Part shown: positions 44,300-53,798 of the stretch, in pieces | How the letters are laid out: the number at the start of each line of letters is the position of its first letter | Numbering within the stretch: the stretch's first letter is position 1 | Source of the DNA: an uncultured Arcanobacterium sp. | GTDB lineage: Bacteria > Actinomycetota > Actinomycetes > Actinomycetales > Actinomycetaceae | Assembly: GCA_945874735.1 (NCBI GenBank) | Contig: CAMCHI010000005.1 | Coordinates: 17,525 to 81,524 of the forward strand | Direction of reading: 5' to 3' | DNA: 64,000 bases | Notes under the pieces: generated by a model | The model's database searches: none | The model's input: only the letters and a program-made list of their open reading frames with translations | Told to the model about the DNA's origin: nothing | Made by a program: the position numbers and the translations under genes

Positions 44300-44878
44300 A
44301 TGTCTGAGATTTCGCCGGATAAACCGGATAAGGATAAGAAACGAGAGTTAAATAACTTTCGGGTGCGACGACGTGCCCTCACGGGTACTAAACGAAATTT
44401 AGCTCGTCGCAGTATGTACACAAGCACTCCTTTGCCAGTAGTAAATGAAACTTCTGCTGGCGGAGTGGTGGTTTCCATACAAAATGGCAAACCCTATATA
44501 GCGGTGATTGCTCGTCGAAACCGTGCTGGACGATTAGAGTGGTGTTTACCAAAAGGGCATTTAGAAGGAAACGAAACCGCCCCGGAAGCGGCAGTGCGAG
44601 AAATTTTTGAAGAAACCGGAATTCACGCACGAGTGCTAATGCCGTTATCTACTATAGATTATTGGTTTTCAGGGATAGATAAACGTATTCATAAGGTAGT
44701 GCATCATTTCTTTTTAGAATACCTTGAGGGAGAATTAACTACTGAAAACGATCCAGATCAGGAAGCTGAAATCGTGGAATGGGTACATCTAGAACACGTG
44801 GCAATGCGCCTAGCTTATCCCAACGAACGCCGGATAGTCACTAGTGCCTACAAGTTACTTTTAGGAGAAAATATTTAG
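44300..44878 (+). CDS. NUDIX hydrolase
   Basis: A 192-residue protein with a basic N-terminal extension (about 1-50) and a full Nudix box, GHLEGNETAPEAAVREIFEETGI, starting at about residue 96. It hydrolyses a nucleoside diphosphate linked to another group; the partner substrate is not known. It is divergent from cca (66 bases). In most actinobacteria the next genes are a DUF6049 glycoprotein and murJ; here a pseudokinase gene follows directly. Confidence 0.93.
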   Translation: MSEISPDKPDKDKKRELNNFRVRRRALTGTKRNLARRSMYTSTPLPVVNETSAGGVVVSIQNGKPYIAVIARRNRAGRLEWCLPKGHLEGNETAPEAAVREIFEETGIHARVLMPLSTIDYWFSGIDKRIHKVVHHFFLEYLEGELTTENDPDQEAEIVEWVHLEHVAMRLAYPNERRIVTSAYKLLLGENI

Positions 44879-45036
44879 CTGAAAGTTACAGGCAAGCATT
44901 TCAATATGCTTAAGACAAGATTAGAAAGCTAGAATGGGTGTAGTTATTTTCTAGTGGAGTTTTTAGAATTAGCAAGCCTAAAGAAGACGTTTATAATTTA
45001 AAAATTTAAGAAACTGCAGTTAGTTCAGGAGTAAAA

Positions 45037-47220
45037 ATGAGTAATACGCCAGACTTTCTTGGTCGTTGCTATGTGGAACGCTTTGATATTACTGCAAAAA
45101 GTTCCCGTGATTTCGCAGCACCTAGAACTTCTACTTGGTTGGCAGTAGATAAAGTATTATCTCGAAATTTACGCGCTATTATTTTAGATTCTGATCATGA
45201 AAGAAGTGCATTAGTAGCTGATGCTGCTTTTAAGAGCACAGTGTTAAACGATCCGAATGTAATCTCGGTATTACAAGTGTTCACTAAAGATAATGTGGCA
45301 ATTTTTACGGAAATTCCGTTAGGCATACAGCTTTCCCGTTTATTAAATGGCACTCCGTTAAATCCAGAAGCCGTAATAAGCATTGTAGGAAATATTTCTG
45401 CCACTCTCACTAACGCTAGTAGACGTGGTATCCGGCATTTGATTCTAGATGCCCAAAATTTTTATCTCACTGATTCTGGAGAGGTACTAGTAGACGGTTT
45501 GGGTGTTTTGCCGGTACTACTGGGAGCTAATTTGCAACTTCCTTCTAGTGATTTAGATCGGCAAGAAACCAGAGGAATGGCTGTGTTTACTGCCGCTTTG
45601 CTTTTGGGGCAAAATTATCCGAATGATCCACAAACACACGACACTGTAATTAGCAATGCTTTAGCTTTACCTGATTTACCTAGTAGATTACGTGAGCTAT
45701 TAGAATCAGAATTGCATCATGGTTTTGCCCCACTAACTCTTACTGATTTTATGGGTAAGTTAGTGCCATGGGAGAAAGCTAAAGTAGACTCCTTAGTGTC
45801 TCACTATAAGAGTCAGTTGAGTGCCGATGAGTTAGCTAATCTAGGGGAAAATGTTTTACCGCTTAAGAGTATCGCTATTCCTCCACTCAACCCAAATAGC
45901 ATAGGAACACCTGAAGTATCTAGCGTAAAAAATTCTGTTACTGATACATTTAGTCAAGAAGAAAAAACGGAAAGTCCGGCTTCTTTAGCTAACCGCGCAG
46001 CTGACACCTTTTTAACTACTCCGTCTATACCCGTTACCCCTACTCCTAAGATAGCTGTTACTCCACCTAGTTCTATGACGGAAGTTCCTAATCTGTTCTC
46101 TTTCTCAGCAGATTCTATGGACAACAACCAGCGTGCTGATTTGGTTGCTGACCTAACTGAGTCTGATGCTGATATTTCTCCTGATTTGTCTGTAGATAAT
46201 ATGGAGAGCAGAGTAAAACGCCAATCTCTTTTTGGTAAAGCAGACGATACCGAAGCGTATACTACTGAAGGTTCTTTAACGGCTAACACGGAATTGGTAA
46301 GGTCTTTAACTGAAAAATCTCTAAATACTCCATTTGACGCTTCCTTTACTACTACCGATGAGGAAAGCAAGGAAGAAGATACAGAAAATAAACTTTCTTT
46401 GGGCACTTTACGCACCACGCTTTCCAACTTGTTAAGTTCAGAAAAAGTGACGGAAGATGATGAAAAAGATGCAGAGTTTGTGTCTGCTTTAGATTTATTT
46501 AAGGACGATAAAACTGATTTTTCTGTGCAAAGTTTAGAAGAATCAGTATTATTCCCCTCAGATTTAGCTGAAAAAGATACCCAAACACCAGCACGAAAAC
46601 TAAATGCCACTCGTATCGTTACTATTGTTTTCGCGATTTTGGTGATAGCAGGATTAGTGTTCGGTTTTATGAAACTCTTAAAGCCATTAGCGCCCGTAGA
46701 ACTTGCCGAACACCCTAATGCAAAAAATAAGGAAAGTAACGAAACTACTAACGAAGAAATTACTGTTTCTACAACTCCAGAAATCGCGAGCATTGAAATT
46801 GTTACCGATGAACTAGATGCATTAAAAGCAGATAAGGAACTTTGGACTTATATTAACGATCCACTTCCTAATCTTTTCGATCAAGATAAAACTACTGCTT
46901 GGGTTTCTTTCCGTTACCAAAATGCTCAATACTACGATAAAGTTCCACAAGGACTTTTACTTAAGTTCAAGGAGTTAAGCAAGGTAAGTAAGCTGGTAGT
47001 ACACACTACTTCCACGGAAGGAGTGCTGAAATTAGCGAAATTGGTGGATGGAAAACCAGATTTAACTAAACCATTAACAGAAACTACATTCCAAAATGGG
47101 CAAACTGTACTGGAATTAGCTGAGCTAGAAAATCTTTCCGAAGTAGTATTATGGATTGAAAAAATTCCTAATACTGGCGATAACTTGGAAGCAACCATTT
47201 TTGAAATAGAAGTTTCTTAA
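45037..47220 (+). CDS. MurJ-associated pseudokinase with discoidin-like domain
   Basis: A 727-residue membrane protein. The N-terminal domain (about 1-260) has the kinase fold but not the catalytic residues: the ATP-anchoring Lys is lost (LRAIILD), the HRD region is RHLILDAQNF, and DFG is VDGLG. A long acidic, Ser/Thr-rich segment (260-520) is probably disordered. One transmembrane helix lies at about 526-548 (IVTIVFAILVIAGLVFGF). The extracellular C-terminus (about 580-727) resembles a discoidin (F5/8 C) domain. In related actinobacteria this protein is next to, or fused with, the lipid II flippase MurJ and recruits partners. No murJ lies here. trxB follows 36 bases later. Confidence 0.75.
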   Translation: MSNTPDFLGRCYVERFDITAKSSRDFAAPRTSTWLAVDKVLSRNLRAIILDSDHERSALVADAAFKSTVLNDPNVISVLQVFTKDNVAIFTEIPLGIQLSRLLNGTPLNPEAVISIVGNISATLTNASRRGIRHLILDAQNFYLTDSGEVLVDGLGVLPVLLGANLQLPSSDLDRQETRGMAVFTAALLLGQNYPNDPQTHDTVISNALALPDLPSRLRELLESELHHGFAPLTLTDFMGKLVPWEKAKVDSLVSHYKSQLSADELANLGENVLPLKSIAIPPLNPNSIGTPEVSSVKNSVTDTFSQEEKTESPASLANRAADTFLTTPSIPVTPTPKIAVTPPSSMTEVPNLFSFSADSMDNNQRADLVADLTESDADISPDLSVDNMESRVKRQSLFGKADDTEAYTTEGSLTANTELVRSLTEKSLNTPFDASFTTTDEESKEEDTENKLSLGTLRTTLSNLLSSEKVTEDDEKDAEFVSALDLFKDDKTDFSVQSLEESVLFPSDLAEKDTQTPARKLNATRIVTIVFAILVIAGLVFGFMKLLKPLAPVELAEHPNAKNKESNETTNEEITVSTTPEIASIEIVTDELDALKADKELWTYINDPLPNLFDQDKTTAWVSFRYQNAQYYDKVPQGLLLKFKELSKVSKLVVHTTSTEGVLKLAKLVDGKPDLTKPLTETTFQNGQTVLELAELENLSEVVLWIEKIPNTGDNLEATIFEIEVS

Positions 47221-47256
47221 AACTAATTTTCCGGTAGAAAGTAGAACGTAAGAATC

Positions 47257-48189
47257 ATGAGTAAAATATATGACGTAATTATTGTGGGATCTGGCCCAGC
47301 TGGGTGGACTGCAGCTACTTATACTGCTCGCGCCGGTTTAGCGCCTTTGGTAATTGCGGGAGCTTTAGAAGCTGGCGGAGCATTAATGAACACCACGGAG
47401 GTGGAGAATTTCCCTGGTTGGCCTGAGGGTATCATGGGCCCAGAATTAATGGAAAAGATGCAAGCTCAAGCAGAACGCTTTGGGGCAGAGGTTATTTACG
47501 AAGATGCCACTAAGCTGGAACTGTTGGGAGATATTAAAGTAATTCATACTGAAGACGAAACGTTCCAAGCAAAAACCGTGATTTTAGCCCTTGGTTCTGC
47601 TTACAAGAAGTTGAATTTGCCACGTGAAGAAGAACTTTCCGGTAAAGGAGTGTCTTATTGCGCTACTTGTGATGGTTTCTTCTTTAAAGATCAGGAAATT
47701 GCGGTAGTAGGTGGTGGAGATTCTGCCGTTACCGAGGCTTTGTTCTTAGCTCGTTTTGGTTCTACAGTACACGTGATACATCGGCGAGATAAACTGCGTG
47801 CTTCTAAAGTAATGGCAGACCGTCTTTTATCCACTCCAAATGTAGTAATGCACTGGAATAGCGAAGTTACTACTCTGAACGGAGATAATGAATTAACTTC
47901 TGTGATTTTACGTAATAATGTAGATGGAAGTGAAACAGAATTACCACTTTCTGGGCTATTTGTGGCTATTGGTCATCAACCACGTTCCGCTATTGTTTCC
48001 TCTGAAGTAAACACTGATGAAACAGGATATATCCTAACTACTGAACCTAGTACTCGTACTAATGTACCAGGAGTTTTTGCCTGCGGTGACGTGGTAGATC
48101 ATGTGTATCGACAAGCAATTACTGCTGCTGGTAGTGGCTGTAAAGCTGCTTTAGATGCTCAAGAATATCTAGCTAATTTAGTAGGGTAA
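47257..48189 (+). CDS. trxB: Thioredoxin-disulfide reductase
   Basis: A 310-residue FAD-dependent reductase that uses NADPH to reduce thioredoxin. FAD site GSGPAGWTAA, redox pair C135-A-T-C138 (SYCATCDG), NADPH site GGGDSAVTEA, and the FAD C-terminal motif FACGDVVDHVYRQAITAAGSGC are all present. No thioredoxin gene follows directly, unlike many actinobacteria with trxB-trxA. It closes the plus-strand run that starts at the NUDIX gene. Confidence 0.97.
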   Translation: MSKIYDVIIVGSGPAGWTAATYTARAGLAPLVIAGALEAGGALMNTTEVENFPGWPEGIMGPELMEKMQAQAERFGAEVIYEDATKLELLGDIKVIHTEDETFQAKTVILALGSAYKKLNLPREEELSGKGVSYCATCDGFFFKDQEIAVVGGGDSAVTEALFLARFGSTVHVIHRRDKLRASKVMADRLLSTPNVVMHWNSEVTTLNGDNELTSVILRNNVDGSETELPLSGLFVAIGHQPRSAIVSSEVNTDETGYILTTEPSTRTNVPGVFACGDVVDHVYRQAITAAGSGCKAALDAQEYLANLVG

Positions 48190-48253
48190 ACCTTAAAACC
48201 AGCTATAAATCTTTAACGAGCATCGAGTCTTAAAATTATTGGGCTGTAAAAAC

Positions 48254-48889
48254 TTAGCGTTTTTGCAGCTCAATTATTTGGTCGCAAGCCGCAGCTAATT
48301 GCTGATCGTGCGTGGAAATAATGACGGCAGCACCTTGACGTGCTTGCGCTATCAGCAGTTTTTCTACTAGCTCACGATTTTGTGCATCTAAAGAAGCGGT
48401 AGGTTCATCGGCAAATAAAAATTCTGCCCCTTTATAGATTGCCCGCGCTATCGCTACCCGTCGTTGCTCCCCTCCGCTTAATTCAATTACTGGGGAAGTT
48501 AAACGATTCGCTAATCCTACTAATTCTGCTGCTTTTAATAACTGTGTATCTTTGATCCGTCGGTTAAACATTCTTTTTTGTAAAGAAATATTGTATGCAA
48601 CTGTTTCAGTATCATCTAAACCTGCATCTTGCACTATAAAACTAGCTTTATCACGCCAAAAATGTCTAATTTTTCGTTCCGACCATTTATGTGTTTTCAC
48701 TCCATCTATTTCCACTGTCCCTGTTTGAACTGGGAGCATTAAACTAAGCGTGTTTAATAAAGTAGTTTTTCCTGCTCCTGAAGAGCCCACAATTGCTAAA
48801 GCTGTTCCTTTAGGGCACGTTAAAGAAATATCTTGAAATAGTATTCTTTTCCCTATTTGCACAGTGAGGTTTTGTGCTATTAAAGCCAT
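48254..48889 (-). CDS. ABC transporter ATP-binding protein (lactococcin 972-type operon)
   Basis: A 211-residue ATPase of the MacB/LolD-like type. Walker A is GSSGAGKT, the signature is LSGGEQRR, Walker B is EFLFADEPTAS, and the H-loop is STHDQ. The ATG at 48889 lies just after the permease stop, with GGAGAG nine bases upstream; an ATG at 48898 is inside the permease gene. It is the third gene after the bacteriocin and the large membrane protein. Together the two would move the bacteriocin or protect the cell from it. Confidence 0.9.
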   Translation of the reverse strand: MALIAQNLTVQIGKRILFQDISLTCPKGTALAIVGSSGAGKTTLLNTLSLMLPVQTGTVEIDGVKTHKWSERKIRHFWRDKASFIVQDAGLDDTETVAYNISLQKRMFNRRIKDTQLLKAAELVGLANRLTSPVIELSGGEQRRVAIARAIYKGAEFLFADEPTASLDAQNRELVEKLLIAQARQGAAVIISTHDQQLAAACDQIIELQKR

Positions 48890-48890
48890 G

Positions 48891-50834
48891 CTAATCATCT
48901 CTCCTTGCTACAATTGCCCGCATACTTCTGCGAAGGAAATACTTATAAATCAAATAAGATACTGTTAATAAAACGCCGGTTATAAATATTCGGATAAGTA
49001 ACGGATCGGCAAACATGAGTCTAGTGATTAAATGTGAAACAAACAGTGCACTGAGCAACCAAAATGCATCTAAAGTTAATGGAAGTTTTAATAGTTTCCA
49101 GAAACTTTCTCCGTTTGTGTAATGAGGAAAAAGAGCACGTTTTTTACTATTGGCATATAAAAGTGCAGCTATATATGTAGAAACTCCGAAAGCACACAAC
49201 AACATAAACATAGAGAAACGAGCTGTGTTATAAGCTAAGCGTTGATCAGCAGCATATAGAGCGTTTTTGTCTTGCACGCTATCTACAGTGAGATTTAATC
49301 CTAAAGCTGACGTGCTAGATAATATGTCTTTATTTTCCTTGAATAATACTGCGCCTCTGCTGGCATCTGTCATTATTTTATCGGCAGAAAAAGCCTTATC
49401 TATTTGTTCTACCACCACTATGGCGGGAGTAGGTGCCACTTGGAATAATCCAGTACTCCACACTGCAATTATCGGATCGATTAGATTATAATCTATGGGT
49501 AGAAATACACGCGCTTTTGCTAAATAATTTTCTTCAATTCCAGCAATTTCTAAAATAGGTTTGGCTTCAGTTGAGGTTAGTTCAATAAATTTTTCAATGC
49601 CAGTTGAAGTAATTGCCGTAGCGTTTTGTGAATTTGCTACAGAATTTAATAAGTTGAAAGTAGCAGAATTGTAAACCACTACTGATTTCACTTTATCGAT
49701 ATTATCTAGTTGCTCATCCACCGGAATTAAATTCGCATAGTACACACTATTAGTTTGGTTTAGTTTGGCTATGAAATCATTAAATTTAGTTACTTGCGGA
49801 TCCCAATCTCTACTTTCATCTACAATTCCTCCAAAATTTACACTATATAAACTTGGTAGCTCAGCCACCTTATGTGCAGCAACCATATTTATTTTGGCGT
49901 TATGAGCAGAAAAATAAGTGAAAGAAAGCGTAGCGAAAATCAAAATAATCACTAATCCCCGTAATGAATTGGTAATTATGCTAAACCAAAAAGGTATTTT
50001 CACGCGTTTTACATATTCTTTAATGGATAATTTGGTGAGTATGCTAGCAAAAATACTAAAAATACCGATACAGCACCATGAAAATATCAGCAAAATTAAT
50101 TCCACGGGAATAACGGCAAACATACTACCCCGCCAAATTTTAATAATTATTAGTCCTATTCCTACAGTTATCAAACTAGAGAGTGCCGTAACATATAAAA
50201 TTGTGGTAGTTTCGGTATAAATAATTTGCCAGTTACTGTGTCCACCTATCATACGCACCATTTGTGAGCGACGGCGAGAAATAAGCCAGCCAATTACGAT
50301 GATTATGGCTAGTAAAATTACTACTAATATCGCAGAAATAATTCCTTGATATACTAATGGCAGTAGTAAAAGTTGTATAAAACCGTAGTTTTCCCAAGTA
50401 TTTACCGCTCCTTGAGCGGTAAGCCATTTTTGTACTGCCTCTATTCCTAATTGATTCCCCTTTAAGGCATATATTCCACTATGTGGTGTATCGGTAGCTA
50501 AATGAGCAGGTATTAAATTTCCAGTTAATTCAGGATTAAACCAGTTTATGGTGCTGATAGATAAAGGTTGAGGAGTTCCGCGCACAATTATGTCGATGTT
50601 TTTTACACCTGTAGTGCCAGATAACTGAAATATTTCCACCTGCTGTTGGGTAGATATTGTTTGCAACTCTGAATCTAGCACAGCAGGTGGAATATTAGCG
50701 GGTTGAAAGTTAATGAATCCGACGTTTGTAGAGCCTAACGGTAACACAGTTTCTTGTAAACTTACTTGAAAAAACCCTAGTACGGTAACTAATAAACCGA
50801 CCATAATGCCACATAGCATCAATAAACGTCGCAT
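48891..50834 (-). CDS. Large membrane protein, lactococcin 972-associated immunity/transport family
   Basis: A 647-residue membrane protein. The first helix (RLLMLCGIMVGLLVTVLGFF) is followed by an extracellular loop of about 120 residues, a cluster of helices (about 150-310), a large second extracellular domain (about 320-520) and three or so C-terminal helices. Size and layout match the bacteriocin-associated 7-transmembrane family found in lactococcin 972-type operons (family TIGR01654, recalled, not searched). It resembles an ABC permease with FtsX-like parts. It lies between the bacteriocin gene and the ATPase gene and so most likely forms an exporter or immunity complex with the ATPase. 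Confidence 0.75.
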   Translation of the reverse strand: MRRLLMLCGIMVGLLVTVLGFFQVSLQETVLPLGSTNVGFINFQPANIPPAVLDSELQTISTQQQVEIFQLSGTTGVKNIDIIVRGTPQPLSISTINWFNPELTGNLIPAHLATDTPHSGIYALKGNQLGIEAVQKWLTAQGAVNTWENYGFIQLLLLPLVYQGIISAILVVILLAIIIVIGWLISRRRSQMVRMIGGHSNWQIIYTETTTILYVTALSSLITVGIGLIIIKIWRGSMFAVIPVELILLIFSWCCIGIFSIFASILTKLSIKEYVKRVKIPFWFSIITNSLRGLVIILIFATLSFTYFSAHNAKINMVAAHKVAELPSLYSVNFGGIVDESRDWDPQVTKFNDFIAKLNQTNSVYYANLIPVDEQLDNIDKVKSVVVYNSATFNLLNSVANSQNATAITSTGIEKFIELTSTEAKPILEIAGIEENYLAKARVFLPIDYNLIDPIIAVWSTGLFQVAPTPAIVVVEQIDKAFSADKIMTDASRGAVLFKENKDILSSTSALGLNLTVDSVQDKNALYAADQRLAYNTARFSMFMLLCAFGVSTYIAALLYANSKKRALFPHYTNGESFWKLLKLPLTLDAFWLLSALFVSHLITRLMFADPLLIRIFITGVLLTVSYLIYKYFLRRSMRAIVARRDD

Positions 50835-50854
50835 TATTTACTGCCTACCTCAAA

Positions 50855-51169
50855 CTAGCGAGTAGCTGACTTAGAAGGTGTACCTGCCTTAAAAGTTACA
50901 GAAGAACCAGGAACTCTCCATAACCAAGTAGAAGCAGTTTTACCTGCCTTTGCTTCAGCTCGTGTATATTTTCCGGAACTGGTACCAATTGACGTCCAAT
51001 GTTTTTGCGATCCATGATAATAAGACGAAGTTGCATTACCAGTTGCGTAATTAGTACCGTAATACCAATCACCACCAAATAAACTTTCTGCAAACGCTAC
51101 TCCTACACCTACGCTAAACAGAAGTGCAGAAACAGCTGTAATGCTAATAATTTTCTGTTTGCTTTTCAT
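50855..51169 (-). CDS. Lactococcin 972-family bacteriocin precursor
   Basis: A 104-residue secreted peptide. The signal peptide ends at AFA (residues 1-27), which leaves a mature peptide of 77 residues with no cysteine. The mature part starts ESLFGGDWYYGT and holds SSYYHGSQKHWTSIGTSSGK, matching the lactococcin 972 pattern (GG-W-YG, then YxHxxxxH and basic Thr/Lys/Ala-rich middle). Lactococcin 972 blocks septum formation by binding lipid II. The gene is first in the operon with the large membrane protein and the ATPase. AAGGAG lies six bases before the ATG. Confidence 0.85.
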   Translation of the reverse strand: MKSKQKIISITAVSALLFSVGVGVAFAESLFGGDWYYGTNYATGNATSSYYHGSQKHWTSIGTSSGKYTRAEAKAGKTASTWLWRVPGSSVTFKAGTPSKSATR

Positions 51170-51472
51170 GGTGTCTCCTTATTTTCCTATAGACTCCTCA
51201 TTAAGTCTATACATTCACTGTAATTAAAAATTAGCTAGCACACAAGGAATAATTGACTTTTGTAAATATTCCAATTTAGCAGGTAACAGCCTTATTTTAA
51301 GTAAAAACTTCTTTATTATTTATTAGTTTACTTAAAATAAATAACGCTTTACTATATTCTTATCTAAAGTTCTAAAATTCATTATACTTATATTTATTAA
51401 TCACTCCCTAATATAGGGTGTCGCTAAGTTTTTACGTTTTACTGTTTTGTTGTTCTTTAATTAGTTCACATA
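51170..51472. promoter_or_regulatory. Bacteriocin upstream region with AT-rich inverted repeat
   Basis: About 300 bases without a gene. TTATTTTAAGTAAA (51292-51305) and TTTACTTAAAATAA (51327-51340) form a 14-bp perfect inverted repeat with a 21-base spacer, about 120-170 bases upstream of the bacteriocin start. It could be an operator or a weak hairpin. No RNA gene is seen. Confidence 0.55.
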
Positions 51473-51512
51473 CTAAAGAGGGTCAAGAACTCACATTCTC
51501 GACCCTCTTTAG
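51473..51512 (-). terminator. Probable terminator of the LANTG surface protein gene
   Basis: CTAAAGAGGGTC and GACCCTCTTTAG form a 12-bp perfect stem with a 16-base loop just past the stop codon at 51522. The tail on the minus strand is only mildly T-rich. Confidence 0.65.
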
Positions 51513-51521
51513 CTAATTATT

Positions 51522-53798
51522 TTATTGTTTAGTACGCAAAGTGCGTAAACCTAAACCTGCCAATAGAGCAATAGCAGTTAATCCGAGTAATCCGCCAAGT
51601 GCAACACCTGTATTAGCTAATTTATTATGCTTCGGAATTACTGTTGGTTTAACAGTTGGTTTATCTACCGGATTAGAGTCGGTATTTACTTCCGGCGTGG
51701 TAGTTGGTGTCGGAGGAGTTGGCTCCTCTGGTGTCGGGGTTGGTGTTAATTCCGGTTTAACGGGCTTTTCTGGCTCTACCGGAGGTGGACATTCTTGCGC
51801 TCCCACCTCAAAAGTCCAAGTAGTTACCGCATCTGGCACAAACACATATCCATCGTTAGCACTTGCAGTTACCGTAACTGTACTCTCGACCTTGTTTTGC
51901 TCATAAGTTACGTGCTCTACTTGCGGAATTACTACCGTAGATTCTATTCCGCATTGGGAAGCAGTCTCTAATACGGGAACAGCTGGAGCAGGAATTTCTT
52001 GCGCCCATTGTGCATATACCGTCACATTCTCCGTCACTTCAGTATTATCAGTAAATACCGCGCCATTTCCATCAGCTTGCGTATTCCAGCCTTGGAAAAC
52101 GTATTTCTTTTCTACTCCGTTTTCTTCCACCGTAAAAGACGTAGGAGCAGCTACTACCTTACCCCCGATAATACGTAAATCAGGGTTTTCGTGATATACC
52201 GGTAACACCGCGTCTGCATATCCATCTCCGGCTAAGCTCGCAGTCAAATCTTCTGTTTGTAATGCGTCCACAGATAACACCACAGCTTCACCTAGCTGTT
52301 GAATAGCACTATCCCCTAATGCAACTGAATTTTTATCAAAACTTACTTTATTCAAACATTTGTAACCAAGTTTAAGAGTATTAGCTGTCACTTCCGTTAC
52401 TGGTACAGAGCTGTTGGTATTAAAGAACGAAAGAGTTCCTACCGACATTTGCGCATTACCCACTACCGAACCAGTAATATCAGCAGTATCAACCCCGCAA
52501 CTTAATGCTAATTCTTGCGCAGTGCGATGTTTAATAGTTAATACTCGTTCATTTACTTCAGTTGCTGATAAATCACTACGCACTATTTGCAAAATACTAG
52601 AATCAATAGCACGTAAAGTCATATTTTCAACGATTTTTTCGGCAATCGTGCCATTTTCATTCGGCACAATAGTAGCTTCTGGAATTTGTTCATTCTCGCC
52701 ATGACGTAAAACTACTCTCACGGTTATTTCTTTTGATCCTTGTGTTTCTATTCCAAACAACACTCGTGGATCATCATTATTTACCAGACCTCTAAAAGCA
52801 GTCTTATCATTACCTAAAGCTGTATCATTTTCTGGATTAACAATAGTTAAACGCTTCTTATTTTGACCATACACATATAAAGGACGCCAAGCATATCCTT
52901 TGAATTCTAAGTAAAGACGTTCCGGGATATTTACTTTTTCTCCAAGGTTTACTTTCAAATCTACATAGGTGTATCCGGCAGCAGCTCCGTCGGCATCTCC
53001 AAAGTCACCAGTATCATAACGAGTAGCATAATCACGGCTTAAAATAGTGTTGTTTGGCCAACCATACCCCGCAGTTGGATTTTTATATACCAACATAGCT
53101 ATCGTATCGTTCATATTAAATTCTGCATTTAATTTTATTTCATTTACGCTATCCGTATCATTTTTTAATTCATGCTTATCTAGCACAGTACGCACATTAT
53201 TTTCCTCAGTATCCGAGAGTAACGATGTGTGCACAAGCGTATCCTCTCCAGTTACCGTGGTATTAATAGTGGCAGTATTTTGATTTACCATCGTGCGTAG
53301 CATACTAGCCATAGTTAAAAATGCCAGACCCATTCCTAGATTATTAGACGGGAATGGTTCTCCAGGAGCGTTTAAGGAAAAATATACACCATAAATTTTT
53401 GCTCCAGCCGGCACTCCTGCTGGAAATACAGTAGCTAATTTATCAGACTTACTAAAGAAACGAGCACCGGGGGCAATTTCTCCGTTACCTACTGTTTCTT
53501 TATCCGACCAACCTAAAAATATCTTAGCTGCACCTCTATATAAACCTGGATTAGGCAAAGGATCACCCAGCACTTCTTCAGTGTTGGCATATACTTTTTC
53601 TTCGTCTTGCTTAACTCCAGATTCGCCTACCCATTGTCCTACCCGAGTAACCGTACAGTTTTCAGTACAGTGCGTAATTGAAGCAGAATCTGCTTCTGAA
53701 TTAGTAGTTGCGTTGGCGGGAGGGGTTAGGCTTCCTCCAAATAACAATGCAACTACGGCTAACGATGAAACTACACGTATTAAACGAGAATTTTTCAT
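51522..53798 (-). CDS. Wall-anchored surface protein with InlB-type repeat (LANTG)
   Basis: A 758-residue secreted protein. The ATG at 53798 (MKNSRLIRVV) with GAGG five bases upstream is preferred over one six codons earlier. The signal peptide ends at about residue 31. A long beta-rich region has no clear family. At about 570-625 there is an InlB B-repeat/Flg_new domain (FQGWNTQADGNGAVFTDNTE..., TVYAQW), and an earlier GYFLGWSDKE-type variant lies near residue 100. A Pro/Thr/Glu-rich wall-spanning segment (690-725) leads to LANTG and a hydrophobic helix with a basic tail. LAxTG suggests a class E sortase. It could be an adhesin or an enzyme-free scaffold. A 500-base non-coding gap lies upstream. 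Confidence 0.85.
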   Translation of the reverse strand: MKNSRLIRVVSSLAVVALLFGGSLTPPANATTNSEADSASITHCTENCTVTRVGQWVGESGVKQDEEKVYANTEEVLGDPLPNPGLYRGAAKIFLGWSDKETVGNGEIAPGARFFSKSDKLATVFPAGVPAGAKIYGVYFSLNAPGEPFPSNNLGMGLAFLTMASMLRTMVNQNTATINTTVTGEDTLVHTSLLSDTEENNVRTVLDKHELKNDTDSVNEIKLNAEFNMNDTIAMLVYKNPTAGYGWPNNTILSRDYATRYDTGDFGDADGAAAGYTYVDLKVNLGEKVNIPERLYLEFKGYAWRPLYVYGQNKKRLTIVNPENDTALGNDKTAFRGLVNNDDPRVLFGIETQGSKEITVRVVLRHGENEQIPEATIVPNENGTIAEKIVENMTLRAIDSSILQIVRSDLSATEVNERVLTIKHRTAQELALSCGVDTADITGSVVGNAQMSVGTLSFFNTNSSVPVTEVTANTLKLGYKCLNKVSFDKNSVALGDSAIQQLGEAVVLSVDALQTEDLTASLAGDGYADAVLPVYHENPDLRIIGGKVVAAPTSFTVEENGVEKKYVFQGWNTQADGNGAVFTDNTEVTENVTVYAQWAQEIPAPAVPVLETASQCGIESTVVIPQVEHVTYEQNKVESTVTVTASANDGYVFVPDAVTTWTFEVGAQECPPPVEPEKPVKPELTPTPTPEEPTPPTPTTTPEVNTDSNPVDKPTVKPTVIPKHNKLANTGVALGGLLGLTAIALLAGLGLRTLRTKQ

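Noticed and set aside
45954..46793. Minus-strand frame of 279 residues within the pseudokinase gene
   Set aside because: It is Ser-rich with no signal or domain; it mirrors the acidic Ser/Thr-rich segment of the real gene.
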